From an uncultured Bacteroidota bacterium (GTDB taxonomy: Bacteria > Bacteroidota > Bacteroidia > AKYH767-A > OLB10): 64,000 nt of DNA. Position 1 is the stretch's first letter. Each line of letters begins with the position of its first letter. The position numbers and the translations under genes were made by a program. The stretch covers positions 62,001 to 126,000 of the forward strand of contig CAADHD010000010.1 of the NCBI GenBank assembly GCA_900696575.1. Direction: 5' to 3'. The notes under the pieces were generated by a model. That model worked only from the letters and a program-made list of their open reading frames with translations, was not told where the DNA came from and did not search any database. Below, one piece after another: positions 25,148 through 34,363 of this stretch.

Positions 25148-28096
25148 ATGAACATTAAAAAAATTCAGCTCCTGATTATAAGTTTATTTATCTGCATTAA
25201 AGTTTTTTCTCAATCACCGGCTCATTACGTTAATCCGTTTATCGGAACAGGCGGACATGGACATACCTTTCCCGGAGCAACGGTTCCGTTTGGTATGGTT
25301 CAACTCAGCCCCGATACGCGTATTGACGGAAGCTGGGACGGATGTGGCGGCTATCATTATTCCGACTCTGTAGTTTACGGATTCTCTCATACACACCTCA
25401 GCGGAACTGGCGTAAGCGATTATGGCGACATCCTGCTTATGCCGCTTATCAATAAAAGCAGTTTCAGCAATAAAGAGTATTCATCGGTATTCAGTCATGC
25501 TGATGAAACCGCTTCGGCCGGTTATTACTCGGTGATGATTCACGAAAAAAAAGTGAAAGCAGAACTGACCGCCTCACCCCGTACCGGTTTTCACCGTTAC
25601 ATTTTTAATGAAGCCGGAACGGCCACTGTGATTCTTGATCTTGTGCATCGTGATAAAGCATACAGCAGCGAACTCGAAGTTCATAACAACAGCCATGTTT
25701 CAGGCCATCGTTTTTCGGATGCATGGGCCAAACAGCAGATGCTGTTTTTCGATATTCAGTTTTCAAAAGCATTTGATATGTATGACGTTGAACGCGATCA
25801 TGATGCCACATCTGCTGAGCCCCCTTTCCGCACCCGCTATAAAAACAACATAAAAGCGGCCTTTCATTTCAACGTGAAAAAAGGCGATACCCTTTTAATC
25901 AAATGTGCGCTCTCAGCCGTATCGGAAACCGGAGCCCGGCATAACATGGAATCGGAAATTCCTCATTGGGATTTTGAAGTGGTAAGAAAACAGGCATTCG
26001 AAAGCTGGAATAAAGAATTAAGCCGTATGGAGATAAAAGGCGGAACGGATGATCAACGCAAAATTTTTTACACAGCCTTGTATCACTGCATGATTGCTCC
26101 TAACATTTACAATGATGTAAACGGTCATTATCGCGGCCGTGATTTGCAGATTCACACCACGGAAGGACACAATTATTACACGGTGTTTTCGCTGTGGGAT
26201 ACCTTCCGTGCTTTACATCCGATGCTTACCCTCATTGATAAAAAGCGAACACTTGATTTTATCCGTACCATGCTGCTACAATATCAGCAGGGAGGATTGC
26301 TGCCGGTGTGGGAATTAGCCGCCAACGAAACCGAATGCATGATAGGTTATCATTCCGTCCCGGTAATTGCTGATGCTGTTTTTAAAGAGGTTATTGATTT
26401 TGATAAATTGCTTGCCCTTGAAGCCATGCGTAAAAGTGCTGAAGCGAAGCATCGTTACGGACTGGAATATTACATGCGCAATGGTTTCCTCAGTGCCGAA
26501 GATGAGCATGAGTCCGTTTCAAAAACCCTGGAATATGCTTATGATGACTGGTGCATTGCCCAATTCGCTTTGCACATTGGCGATACGGCCGTTTATAAAA
26601 CCTACAGCCAGCGCGCCCAGTACTGGAAAAATCTTTTTAATCCGGCCACAGGATTTATCACTCCTAGAGAGAATGGTAACTTCCTCCCTAATTTCGATCC
26701 GTATGAGGTGAATAACAATTATACTGAAGCCAACGGATGGCAATACAACTTTTTTGTTCCGCAGGATATAAGCGGAATGATTTCACGGCTGGGAGGAATG
26801 AAAAATTTTGAAAATAAATTAGATAAATTGTTTGCTGCCGAAGATAAAACCACAGGCCGGCAACAAGCTGACATAACAGGATTGATTGGTCAGTATGCAC
26901 ACGGCAATGAACCCAGTCATCATGTAGCTTATCTCTACAACTATGCAGCAGCGCCTTGGAAAACACAACAGCGGGTAAGGCAAATTATAGAAGAGTTTTA
27001 TAAAAATTCACCGGATGGCTTGATTGGCAATGAAGACTGCGGCCAGATGAGCGCTTGGTATGTAATGAGCGCTATGGGATTTTATGCCGTTACTCCCGGT
27101 TCTGATGTTTATGCCATCGGTTCTCCGCTGTTTGACGAAGTAAGACTCCATTTAGAAAACGGAAAAACATTTGTCATCAAGTCAGAAAAGCAATCCGCAA
27201 AAAACATTTACATACAATCAGCCTCTCTGAACGGAAAACCGTATTCAAAAAGTTTTTTCCGTTATCAGGATTTAAAAAACGGTGGTGAACTGAAATTCGT
27301 GATGGGAAGCAAACCGAATGAAAAGTTCGGAACAGCGGATGGTGATTTCCCGGTTCAGAAAATACATTTCCCTGAAATTTGTCTTGCTCCTCTCATTCAT
27401 ACAGATTCAAAAATTTTTAAAGACTCGCTGCCGGTCAGCATTAAGTCGCTTACTAAAGGCGATAAAATTTATTTCACGGTTTCCGAACGCGATTCCCTCA
27501 AAAAGACGAGTGAATATAAAGGACCTTTCACGGTTCATCAGAACACTACTGTTTCGGCATTTGCCATACTGAAAAACACAAAAAGCGGTTTGGCAATAGC
27601 TAATTTCTACAAGCTCCCTCATCCGGAAAGCAAGATCAATTACATTACTCCGTACAGCAATCAATACACAGCCGGTGGCGCTTTGGGATTGATAGATGGC
27701 ATACGCGGTGATGAAAACTGGCGAAAAGGCAACTGGCAGGGATTCCATCAAAAGGATATGGAACTGGTGATGGATATGGGTAGTATCAAAACCATTTCAA
27801 CCGTAACGGCCGGTTTTCTTAAAGATTCGCGTGCCTGGATTTTTCTGCCGGAAGAAGTTCAGATTTTTAGTTCAACGGATGGAAAAAATTATGAGCAGGC
27901 AGCAAGTCAAAAGGTGGAGCAGGATGAAAGAAGCGAACAGGTTATCACCAGGAATGTTTCATTCAACCTGAAACCGATTCAGGCTCGATACCTAAAGATT
28001 AAAGCCATCAACTACGGCAAGCTGCCCGAATGGCATTTAGGTTATGAATACGATGGTTATGCCTGGATTTTCTGCGATGAAATAATGGCAGAATAA
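25148..28096 (+). CDS. GH92 family alpha-mannosidase with extra C-terminal domains
   Basis: 982 residues. A signal peptide ends near VFSQ. The GH92 N-terminal domain starts VNPFIGTGGHGHTFPGATVP and the catalytic (alpha/alpha)6 domain contains NEDCGQMSAWYVMSAMGFY. GH92 enzymes are calcium-dependent inverting exo-mannosidases, commonly alpha-1,2, that trim host or fungal mannans and N-glycans. After the GH92 part, about 770-840 looks like a chitobiase C-terminal-type beta domain, and 850-982 like an F5/8 type C (discoidin) sugar-binding domain (YARYLKIKA-type strand, ARYLKIKAINYG). No sorting domain or lipobox, so it is probably periplasmic. There is no SusCD pair nearby. Confidence 0.93.
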   Translation: MNIKKIQLLIISLFICIKVFSQSPAHYVNPFIGTGGHGHTFPGATVPFGMVQLSPDTRIDGSWDGCGGYHYSDSVVYGFSHTHLSGTGVSDYGDILLMPLINKSSFSNKEYSSVFSHADETASAGYYSVMIHEKKVKAELTASPRTGFHRYIFNEAGTATVILDLVHRDKAYSSELEVHNNSHVSGHRFSDAWAKQQMLFFDIQFSKAFDMYDVERDHDATSAEPPFRTRYKNNIKAAFHFNVKKGDTLLIKCALSAVSETGARHNMESEIPHWDFEVVRKQAFESWNKELSRMEIKGGTDDQRKIFYTALYHCMIAPNIYNDVNGHYRGRDLQIHTTEGHNYYTVFSLWDTFRALHPMLTLIDKKRTLDFIRTMLLQYQQGGLLPVWELAANETECMIGYHSVPVIADAVFKEVIDFDKLLALEAMRKSAEAKHRYGLEYYMRNGFLSAEDEHESVSKTLEYAYDDWCIAQFALHIGDTAVYKTYSQRAQYWKNLFNPATGFITPRENGNFLPNFDPYEVNNNYTEANGWQYNFFVPQDISGMISRLGGMKNFENKLDKLFAAEDKTTGRQQADITGLIGQYAHGNEPSHHVAYLYNYAAAPWKTQQRVRQIIEEFYKNSPDGLIGNEDCGQMSAWYVMSAMGFYAVTPGSDVYAIGSPLFDEVRLHLENGKTFVIKSEKQSAKNIYIQSASLNGKPYSKSFFRYQDLKNGGELKFVMGSKPNEKFGTADGDFPVQKIHFPEICLAPLIHTDSKIFKDSLPVSIKSLTKGDKIYFTVSERDSLKKTSEYKGPFTVHQNTTVSAFAILKNTKSGLAIANFYKLPHPESKINYITPYSNQYTAGGALGLIDGIRGDENWRKGNWQGFHQKDMELVMDMGSIKTISTVTAGFLKDSRAWIFLPEEVQIFSSTDGKNYEQAASQKVEQDERSEQVITRNVSFNLKPIQARYLKIKAINYGKLPEWHLGYEYDGYAWIFCDEIMAE

Positions 28097-28114
28097 ATAT
28101 TACAGGCAATGATT

Positions 28115-28816
28115 TTACTTCACCACGGTTTTTTCCGGATGATGGCAACATGCCGTTTTGTTTTCATGCAGAATGATTCCGCGGTAAATCAGTAACAATG
28201 AAACAGAGATCGCAATCCATGGAGTTGCTCTGCGGAAAAGATTTCTGAAGCGCATTCCGAATAAATGCCCTGCTAAGGAAACAGCCAGCATGGCAGGAAT
28301 GGTTCCCAATCCGAACAACGCCATATATGCAGCGCCACCGGCCACCGAACCGGCCGCAACCGATCCTGCCAGAGCCAGATAAACAAAACCGCAGGGCAGC
28401 AAACCGTTTATCATACCAATCATAAAAAAGGAAGAAAGCGTTTTACGGCCAATGAGCGAAGAGAATCTTTGTTTCAGAGCGGCATTCCAGGTGGTGAACA
28501 CCTTAGGAAAAAACTTCACCATCCTTTTTTCATTCAGAAAAAGAACGGAAAGAATGATAAGCACACCGGCAGCAATGCTCAGTTCGCTCTGAAAACCGTT
28601 AATATAAAATAAACTTCCGGTAAAGCCGGCAGCCACTCCGAACAGGGAATAAGTAATGACTCTTCCGAAGTTGTACATCAGCCTTCCGGTAATAAAATTT
28701 TTTGTGTTTGACGGATTGCCGGAAAGCATAATGGCTATTGGCCCGCACATACCAATGCAATGAAAGCTGCCGAGAAAACCGACAACCAGAGCAGAGATGA
28801 GCAGGGCAGTATTCAT
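28115..28816 (-). CDS. SafE/TauE-like membrane protein of the cbb3 locus (COG2836-like)
   Basis: 233 residues, about six membrane segments. It begins with GSFHCIGMCGPIAI, with paired cysteines in the first helix, and has a second Cys motif GLLPCGFVYLALAG. This resembles the DsbD/CcdA-like core of the COG2836 proteins often placed beside cco genes. The His/Cys tail ACCHHPE may bind metal. A role in copper handling or thiol chemistry for oxidase assembly is inferred from position. It starts 1 base after the ccoH stop. Confidence 0.8.
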   Translation of the reverse strand: MNTALLISALVVGFLGSFHCIGMCGPIAIMLSGNPSNTKNFITGRLMYNFGRVITYSLFGVAAGFTGSLFYINGFQSELSIAAGVLIILSVLFLNEKRMVKFFPKVFTTWNAALKQRFSSLIGRKTLSSFFMIGMINGLLPCGFVYLALAGSVAAGSVAGGAAYMALFGLGTIPAMLAVSLAGHLFGMRFRNLFRRATPWIAISVSLLLIYRGIILHENKTACCHHPEKTVVK

Positions 28817-28817
28817 G

Positions 28818-29246
28818 TCAGATAAAAATACGGTCTTCGGTGTAATACTTTTTTCCTTCCGATTCCCATTGCAGAATCACTTTCCATAATCCGTGCTTCA
28901 GCGATGAGGATTCAATATGCATGGCTCCTTTTTCATCAACGGTTAAGTCAATCGTTTTATCCAAGAATGAATTATCAGGACGGTAAAGCTGAACGGTTCC
29001 TTTTTCAGGAAAGGCTGAATAAAACTGAATCGTAACAGGATTACCGGAGGTGATTTTAACCTGTTCTTTCAGGTGGATGGCATTCTGCTGCTGTTCGCAT
29101 TTTTCAGGAAAGAGTTTATCATGTTCGTAATAATTGGTGATTACCAGATCAATTTTTTCCTGTGTGCTCCGGTAAACAAGATAACCCATTCCGGCTACAA
29201 AGGCCAGATACATAAGCGCTGCATAAGTACCCCAGTTGAGTTTCAT
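28818..29246 (-). CDS. ccoH: CcoH/FixH family oxidase assembly protein
   Basis: 142 residues with one N-terminal membrane helix (MKLNWGTYAALMYLAFVAGMGYLVY) and a periplasmic beta domain ending YYTEDRIFI. FixH/CcoH proteins assist assembly of cbb3 oxidase together with the CcoI copper pump. It lies between ccoG and the SafE-like gene with 1-5 base gaps, so it is in the same transcript. Confidence 0.88.
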   Translation of the reverse strand: MKLNWGTYAALMYLAFVAGMGYLVYRSTQEKIDLVITNYYEHDKLFPEKCEQQQNAIHLKEQVKITSGNPVTIQFYSAFPEKGTVQLYRPDNSFLDKTIDLTVDEKGAMHIESSSLKHGLWKVILQWESEGKKYYTEDRIFI

Positions 29247-29251
29247 GGTAT

Positions 29252-30670
29252 TTAATTTTCTACAGGACCGAGAAATGATGTGTTGATTTTTTTCACTGTT
29301 TTGCCACCGGTTTTCAGTTCAATCACCACCGGAGTTTTATTGGCTTTAATCTGTGCTTTATGGAGAATGACAAAAAACTCACCTTCGGCTAATCCCTGTC
29401 CGGGAATTTCTTTCATCCCCTCACCTACCCATTTAATTTCTCCCTGCGGTTCTGTTAATTCAACAGTAACCGGAACAGCTTCAAAAGTTTTGTTGACCGC
29501 TTTGATGTTATACAGATTTGAAATCCGGTCATGGTCCATTCGCTGAAAAAGCTGTCCGGGTGTTCTCAGTATGGTTGCTTCAAAATTGCTGCGTAAAGCA
29601 AGCAGCGTGATGAGTGTGGTTGCCAAAACAAAAAGCAAAACAGAATAACCGATGATACGCGGTGTAATTTTAAATTTCTGTTTAAGCGCAATGGCATTTT
29701 CACTGGTGTAACGAATCAATCCGCGGGGTTTGCCTGTTTTATCCATTATATCATCACAGGCATCCATGCAGGCAGTACAATTAACACACTCAAGTTGTGT
29801 TCCGTTGCGGATGTCAATACCGGTAGGACATACATGCACACATTGATGGCAATCAATACAATCGCCTGCTTTGCGTACCTGATCTTTCCGAAGTTTCTCG
29901 CGTGGTTCACCGCGTTTGTAATCATAGGCAATGACGACAGAATTCTTATCCAGCAGTACACCCTGCAATCTGCCGTAAGGACACACTACAATGCAGGCTT
30001 GCTCGCGAAAACGGGCAAACACACCGTAGAACACACCGGTAAAAAGCAAAAGGGCAAACAAACCACCTTTATGATTGGCAGGATTATCCGTAATAATTTT
30101 TACTAATTCATCAGAACCAATAATATAGGCAAGGAATGTATTGGCAATCAGAAAAGAGATGAAAAAGAAAACGGTATGCTTGGCAAACTTTCGGAAAAAC
30201 TTCTGAGGCGATGCCGGAGCTTTATCCAATGCACGCTGCTGCATGTAATCGCCTTCAATGAAGTATTCAATCTTACGAAACAGCATTTCCATAAAAATGG
30301 TTTGAGGGCAAAGCCATCCGCACCATAATCTTCCGAACAGTGCCGTAAAAAGAATAATGAAAACAATAAACGTAATCATGGCCAGCATGAACAGAAAAAA
30401 ATCCTGCGGCCAGAATACAATTCCGAAGATGATAAACTTTCGTTCAAGGATATTAAACAACATCACAGGATGGCCATTTACCTTAATCCATGGCCAGGCA
30501 AATAGTAATGCCAAAAGCACATAGCTTAAATATGTTCGTGCCCTGTAGAATCTTCCTTTCGGCTTTTTAGGATAAATCCACTTACGCTTGCCTTTCTCAT
30601 CAATGGTGGCAATGCTGTCGCGAAAGGATTCATCGCGGTAAAATTCTTCTATGGTATGGCTGTCCATCAT
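29252..30670 (-). CDS. ccoG: Cytochrome c oxidase accessory protein CcoG
   Basis: 472 residues. Several membrane helices are followed by a ferredoxin-like 4Fe-4S region with CIDCHQCVHVCPTGID and CVNCTACMDAC, and a C-terminal periplasmic immunoglobulin-like domain (about 370-472). CcoG (RdxA/FixG) is a membrane Fe-S protein, shown in other bacteria to reduce Cu(II) during cbb3 assembly. A 158-bp spacer without genes separates it from ccoP upstream, where only AT/GA-rich sequence is seen. Confidence 0.95.
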   Translation of the reverse strand: MMDSHTIEEFYRDESFRDSIATIDEKGKRKWIYPKKPKGRFYRARTYLSYVLLALLFAWPWIKVNGHPVMLFNILERKFIIFGIVFWPQDFFLFMLAMITFIVFIILFTALFGRLWCGWLCPQTIFMEMLFRKIEYFIEGDYMQQRALDKAPASPQKFFRKFAKHTVFFFISFLIANTFLAYIIGSDELVKIITDNPANHKGGLFALLLFTGVFYGVFARFREQACIVVCPYGRLQGVLLDKNSVVIAYDYKRGEPREKLRKDQVRKAGDCIDCHQCVHVCPTGIDIRNGTQLECVNCTACMDACDDIMDKTGKPRGLIRYTSENAIALKQKFKITPRIIGYSVLLFVLATTLITLLALRSNFEATILRTPGQLFQRMDHDRISNLYNIKAVNKTFEAVPVTVELTEPQGEIKWVGEGMKEIPGQGLAEGEFFVILHKAQIKANKTPVVIELKTGGKTVKKINTSFLGPVEN

Positions 30671-30828
30671 TCAATTTTTTAATATGAAAAGGGTGATGGT
30701 TAGAGGAGAGTGAGGTGTATGTAGTCTGGAACGGGGAGTGTGGAGTTATGGTCTTTTGTCTTTAATTTTTAGTTCATACTCTTTCAACATCCAATTCCAA
30801 CCCCCATTCATCCCAGAGATAAATGGTA

Positions 30829-31770
30829 TTACATAGTTGCTGAAAGTGTATCCGAAGCAGCAGCAGATGTTTCTTCTTTCCATAAATCACCCTGGGGTTC
30901 TTTGGCTCCGGGCGGATTGGTGCCATGCAGTGTAAGGATGTAACTTGAAACTTTCTGAATCTGCTTTGGTGAGAGCTGCGATTTCCATGAAATCATTCCC
31001 TTAGCCGGAACGCCTTCAGTAATTACTTTGAAAATATTTTTCACACCTCCGCCATGTATCCAGTAATCATCCGTAAGGTTAGGGCCTACCGAGCCACCAC
31101 CATTTTCAAGATGACAAGCCGCACAGTTTTTTGAAAAAATGCTTTTGCCTTCGGCAATATCCGCATCGGCAGTAAGCACCGTAACACTGGCTTCGGTTAC
31201 ATTCTCACCGGCAAGAAGCATTCGCTCTTGCTTTTCTTTTTCTGCCATGGCTATTTCCTTCCGGTATTCTTCTCCGCTCAAGGGACCTGTACCGGAAACA
31301 TGGTAATGAAGCAAATAAAAAGCAGACCAGATAATGGTAAGGTAGAAACCCCAAACCCACCAGGGCGGAAGTTTATTATCCAATTCGCGGATGCCATCGT
31401 AGTTATGATGCAACATTACATCGGCTTCATGCTCCACCGGCACTCCTCTGGTCAGGAATTTTCGATCGAACCACAGCCACCACGACTCGCGTTTGGTTGC
31501 TTTCTTTTCGGATATCACTTTCTGCTTTCGCGCTTCCATTTCCTGTTTAACCGAAGCGGGAATCATACTGCGGCTCAGTTTCATAAAGGAAGAGTAAAGG
31601 GCAATGATGGCAATAGCCATGATGATGAAAATAAACCCAATAAGATAAGTGGTTTCATTCACAAACCAATCGGGTGGCTGAGGTTGCGGCCTTTCCGCTG
31701 CCTGGGCTCCGGCAATAAGCGGAAAGAACAACGTGGCTATAAAAAGAAGTAACAGATTTATCTTTTTCAT
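30829..31770 (-). CDS. ccoP: cbb3 oxidase subunit III CcoP (single haem c)
   Basis: 313 residues. A signal-like first helix (LLLLFIATLFFPLIAGAQ) precedes a second membrane helix near 40-65 and a third near 130-150 (WWVWGFYLTIIWSAFYLLHYH). The cytochrome c domain has CAACH at 216-220 and a distal Met in GMISWKSQL. Only one CxxCH is present, whereas proteobacterial CcoP has two; single-haem CcoP is usual in Bacteroidota. It carries electrons towards the CcoNO core. It begins 1 base after the ccoQ stop. Confidence 0.94.
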   Translation of the reverse strand: MKKINLLLLFIATLFFPLIAGAQAAERPQPQPPDWFVNETTYLIGFIFIIMAIAIIALYSSFMKLSRSMIPASVKQEMEARKQKVISEKKATKRESWWLWFDRKFLTRGVPVEHEADVMLHHNYDGIRELDNKLPPWWVWGFYLTIIWSAFYLLHYHVSGTGPLSGEEYRKEIAMAEKEKQERMLLAGENVTEASVTVLTADADIAEGKSIFSKNCAACHLENGGGSVGPNLTDDYWIHGGGVKNIFKVITEGVPAKGMISWKSQLSPKQIQKVSSYILTLHGTNPPGAKEPQGDLWKEETSAAASDTLSATM

Positions 31771-31771
31771 A

Positions 31772-31951
31772 TCAGTTATTTGCTGGAAGATTATCGTTTC
31801 TTAATGGATAATTTTTCATTTCGTCAATAAATTCTCTTTTGACAGTAAATACATACCAGGACACTCCGAGAAAGAACAGGAAGAAAATGGTGAATGAGAT
31901 GAGCGGATAGATGCCGATACCGGCAATGGATTCCAAATAGTTTCTGAACAT
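31772..31951 (-). CDS. ccoQ: cbb3 oxidase small subunit CcoQ
   Basis: 59 residues, fitted exactly between ccoNO and ccoP with 3- and 1-base gaps. It has a single membrane helix (YPLISFTIFFLFFLGVSWYV) followed by a short charged tail (FTVKREFIDEMKNYPL), the CcoQ layout. CcoQ stabilises the oxidase complex. The call rests on position and topology, as the family is poorly conserved. Confidence 0.82.
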   Translation of the reverse strand: MFRNYLESIAGIGIYPLISFTIFFLFFLGVSWYVFTVKREFIDEMKNYPLRNDNLPANN

Positions 31952-31954
31952 AGC

Positions 31955-34078
31955 TTATCGGTTTTCTGCGGTTTTACTTGCTTTAATATCGGTACCCATT
32001 CTCTGCAGATAGGCAATTAATGCAATCAGTTCAGAATTGGGCAATGCCTGAATGCCTTCCTTCTTCAATCCTTCGGTAATGTTGTTGGCCTGCAGCATCA
32101 AATCACTGTTTGCTTCATCAGCATATCTCGGAGGATAAGGCACTCCGAGTTTAATCATAGCATTGATTTTAGCCGGGGTCGTGCTGATGTCAAGTTCCTT
32201 TTCAGCCATCCATGCATAAGGCGGCATATTACTTCCCGGTGACATGGTGCGCGGATCTATCATGTGATGCCAGTGCCATGAATCAGGATACTTACCTCCT
32301 ATTCTCTGTAAATCGGGGCCGGTACGTTTGGATCCCCATTGGAACGGATGGTCATACACAAACTCACCGGCTTTGGAATACTCACCATAACGTTCGGTTT
32401 CGCTGCGGAACGGACGGATCATTTGAGAATGGCAGGTATAACACCCTTCCCTCACATAAATATCGCGTCCCTGCAATTCAAGCGGTGTGTAGGGCTTTAC
32501 ACTGGCAATGGTTGGTACGTTGGATTTGATCATGAATGTAGGAATCAACTCTACTATTCCACCAATAAGAATCAGAATCAAACTCCAGATCAGCATTTGA
32601 ACGGGTTTACGCTCAATCCAGCGATGCCAATGACCGGCCGGAGCTTTATAATTTTTCTCAAGCGCTGCCGCTTCTGCTTCTTCATTGGCAAGCAGGTTTC
32701 CGCTCTTAACAGTTTTGATGAGATTGTAAACCATTAACAAAGCTCCTATGAGATACAAAGCTCCGCCAAGTGCGCGAAGTTTATACATGGGCATTATCTG
32801 CAATACTGTTTCGAGGAAGTTAGGATATTTCAAAACACCATCGGCAGTAAAATCTTTCCACATCAGGCTTTGTGTGAAACCTGCCCAATACATCGGAACC
32901 GCATAAAACAGAATTCCGATTGTGCCAATCCAGAAATGATAATTCATCAGCTTCTTTGAGTACAGCGCTGTTTTGAAAAGTCGGGGAATAATCCAGTACA
33001 GAACACCGAAAGTGAGAAAACCATTCCATCCTAACCCGCCCACGTGAGCATGAGCAATAGTCCAATCGGTAAAGTGACTGATGGCATTTACATTTTTAAG
33101 TGAGAGCATTGGTCCTTCGAATGTTGACATTCCATAAGCAGTAATAGCCACTACATAAAATTTCAGGATGGCGTCTTCACGAACTTTATCCCATGCACCA
33201 CGCAGGGTAAGCAGTCCGTTAATCATACCACCCCATGATGGAGCAATAAGCATAACAGAAAAAACAGTACCGAGCGATTGCGCCCAATCGGGTAAAGCCG
33301 TGTAAAGCAAATGGTGAGGTCCTGCCCAGATGTAGAGGAAAATCAGCGCCCAGAAGTGAATGATGGAAAGGCGGTACGAGTAAACCGGACGATTGGCCGC
33401 CTTAGGCACGAAGTAGTACATCAGGCCGAGAAAAGGAGTAGTAAGGAAAAAGGCAACAGCATTATGCCCGTACCACCATTGTACCAATGCATCCTGCACA
33501 CCGGCATAAATCGGATAACTTTTTGTGAGTGAAACAGGTATGGCTAAGGAGTTGACAATATGCAGTACGGCAACCGTTACCACCGTGGCTATGTAAAACC
33601 AGATGGCAACATATAAATGCCGTTCTCTTCTTTTAATAATGGTGCCGAACATGTTGATTCCGAAAATCACCCACACTATAGCAATCAGAATATCAATTGA
33701 CCATTCGAGTTCAGCATATTCTTTACCGGTAGTGATACCGAAAGGAAGCGTAAGGGCTGCACACAGAATGATGGTTTGCCATCCCCAGAAATGCAGTTTG
33801 CTGAGCAGGTCGCTGAACATGCGTGCTTTGAGTAATCGCTGAAGCGAATAATAAACGCCCATAAACATGGCATTGCCCACAAAAGCAAAAATGACAGCAT
33901 TGGTATGCAGCGGGCGGATACGTCCGAAGGTGGTATGAGCATCAAAATTTAATCCCGGAAACGGAATCTGCAAAGCGGCCAGCAAGCCTACCAGCATTCC
34001 TACAATGCCCCAAATCATGGTGGCATACGCAAAGTTTTTTACAATACGGTTGTCGTAACTGAATCTTTCAATTTGCAT
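31955..34078 (-). CDS. ccoNO: cbb3 oxidase fused subunits I and II (CcoN-CcoO)
   Basis: 707 residues. The CcoN part (about 1-480) has 12 helices with the haem and CuB histidines: RPLHTNAV, WWYGHNAVAF, AGPHHLLYT and the late ISHFTDWTIAHAHVGGLGWNG. The CcoO part (about 500-707) is a membrane-anchored monohaem cytochrome with C546-YT-CH and a Met-containing segment SPGSNMPPYAWM. The two subunits are separate in Proteobacteria; this fusion is typical of Bacteroidota. It reduces oxygen to water with high affinity in the inner membrane. Confidence 0.96.
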   Translation of the reverse strand: MQIERFSYDNRIVKNFAYATMIWGIVGMLVGLLAALQIPFPGLNFDAHTTFGRIRPLHTNAVIFAFVGNAMFMGVYYSLQRLLKARMFSDLLSKLHFWGWQTIILCAALTLPFGITTGKEYAELEWSIDILIAIVWVIFGINMFGTIIKRRERHLYVAIWFYIATVVTVAVLHIVNSLAIPVSLTKSYPIYAGVQDALVQWWYGHNAVAFFLTTPFLGLMYYFVPKAANRPVYSYRLSIIHFWALIFLYIWAGPHHLLYTALPDWAQSLGTVFSVMLIAPSWGGMINGLLTLRGAWDKVREDAILKFYVVAITAYGMSTFEGPMLSLKNVNAISHFTDWTIAHAHVGGLGWNGFLTFGVLYWIIPRLFKTALYSKKLMNYHFWIGTIGILFYAVPMYWAGFTQSLMWKDFTADGVLKYPNFLETVLQIMPMYKLRALGGALYLIGALLMVYNLIKTVKSGNLLANEEAEAAALEKNYKAPAGHWHRWIERKPVQMLIWSLILILIGGIVELIPTFMIKSNVPTIASVKPYTPLELQGRDIYVREGCYTCHSQMIRPFRSETERYGEYSKAGEFVYDHPFQWGSKRTGPDLQRIGGKYPDSWHWHHMIDPRTMSPGSNMPPYAWMAEKELDISTTPAKINAMIKLGVPYPPRYADEANSDLMLQANNITEGLKKEGIQALPNSELIALIAYLQRMGTDIKASKTAENR

Positions 34079-34080
34079 AG

Positions 34081-34251
34081 TTAAGAATTTACTTTAGAGT
34101 TTATTTCAGGTGTTTCATCATCAAAAAGCATTCTGACTGAGGGGGAGTAGTCATCATCATACTGCCCGTTGCGAACCGACCACAGAAATGCAATCAGAAA
34201 TCCGGAAGCGACAGTAAGGCTGGCAATGATGAGAACAATCAGTACACTCAT
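34081..34251 (-). CDS. ccoS: cbb3 oxidase maturation protein CcoS
   Basis: 56 residues. One N-terminal membrane helix (MSVLIVLIIASLTVASGFLI) is followed by FLWSVRNGQYDDDYSPSVRML, matching the CcoS family pattern of a helix then a W/GQYDD-rich tail. CcoS is needed to place cofactors in cbb3 oxidase. It is the first gene of the ccoSNOQP run, 2 bases before ccoNO. Confidence 0.9.
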   Translation of the reverse strand: MSVLIVLIIASLTVASGFLIAFLWSVRNGQYDDDYSPSVRMLFDDETPEINSKVNS

Positions 34252-34274
34252 TTTACATTAGCATGGCAAATGAA

Positions 34275-34317
34275 CATTCCAACACTGCGCCTATAAATGA
34301 GGCAAACGATTGGAATG
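34275..34317. promoter_or_regulatory. Inverted repeat between ccoI and ccoS
   Basis: Outer arms CATTCCAA (34275-34282) and TTGGAATG (34310-34317) enclose inner arms GCCT/AGGC (34289-34292, 34300-34303). It lies in the 112-bp spacer before ccoS. It may be an operator or an RNA hairpin that sets ccoI versus ccoSNOQP levels. It is not a standard FNR site. Confidence 0.45.
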
Positions 34318-34363
34318 GATGATAAATGTCAGGTAATTGAATTCTGCCTTTTCAAAAAATAAA

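Noticed and set aside
30671-30828. Hidden small cco gene between ccoG and ccoP
   Set aside because: No start-to-stop frame with membrane helix or motif; the stretch is GA-rich and non-coding.
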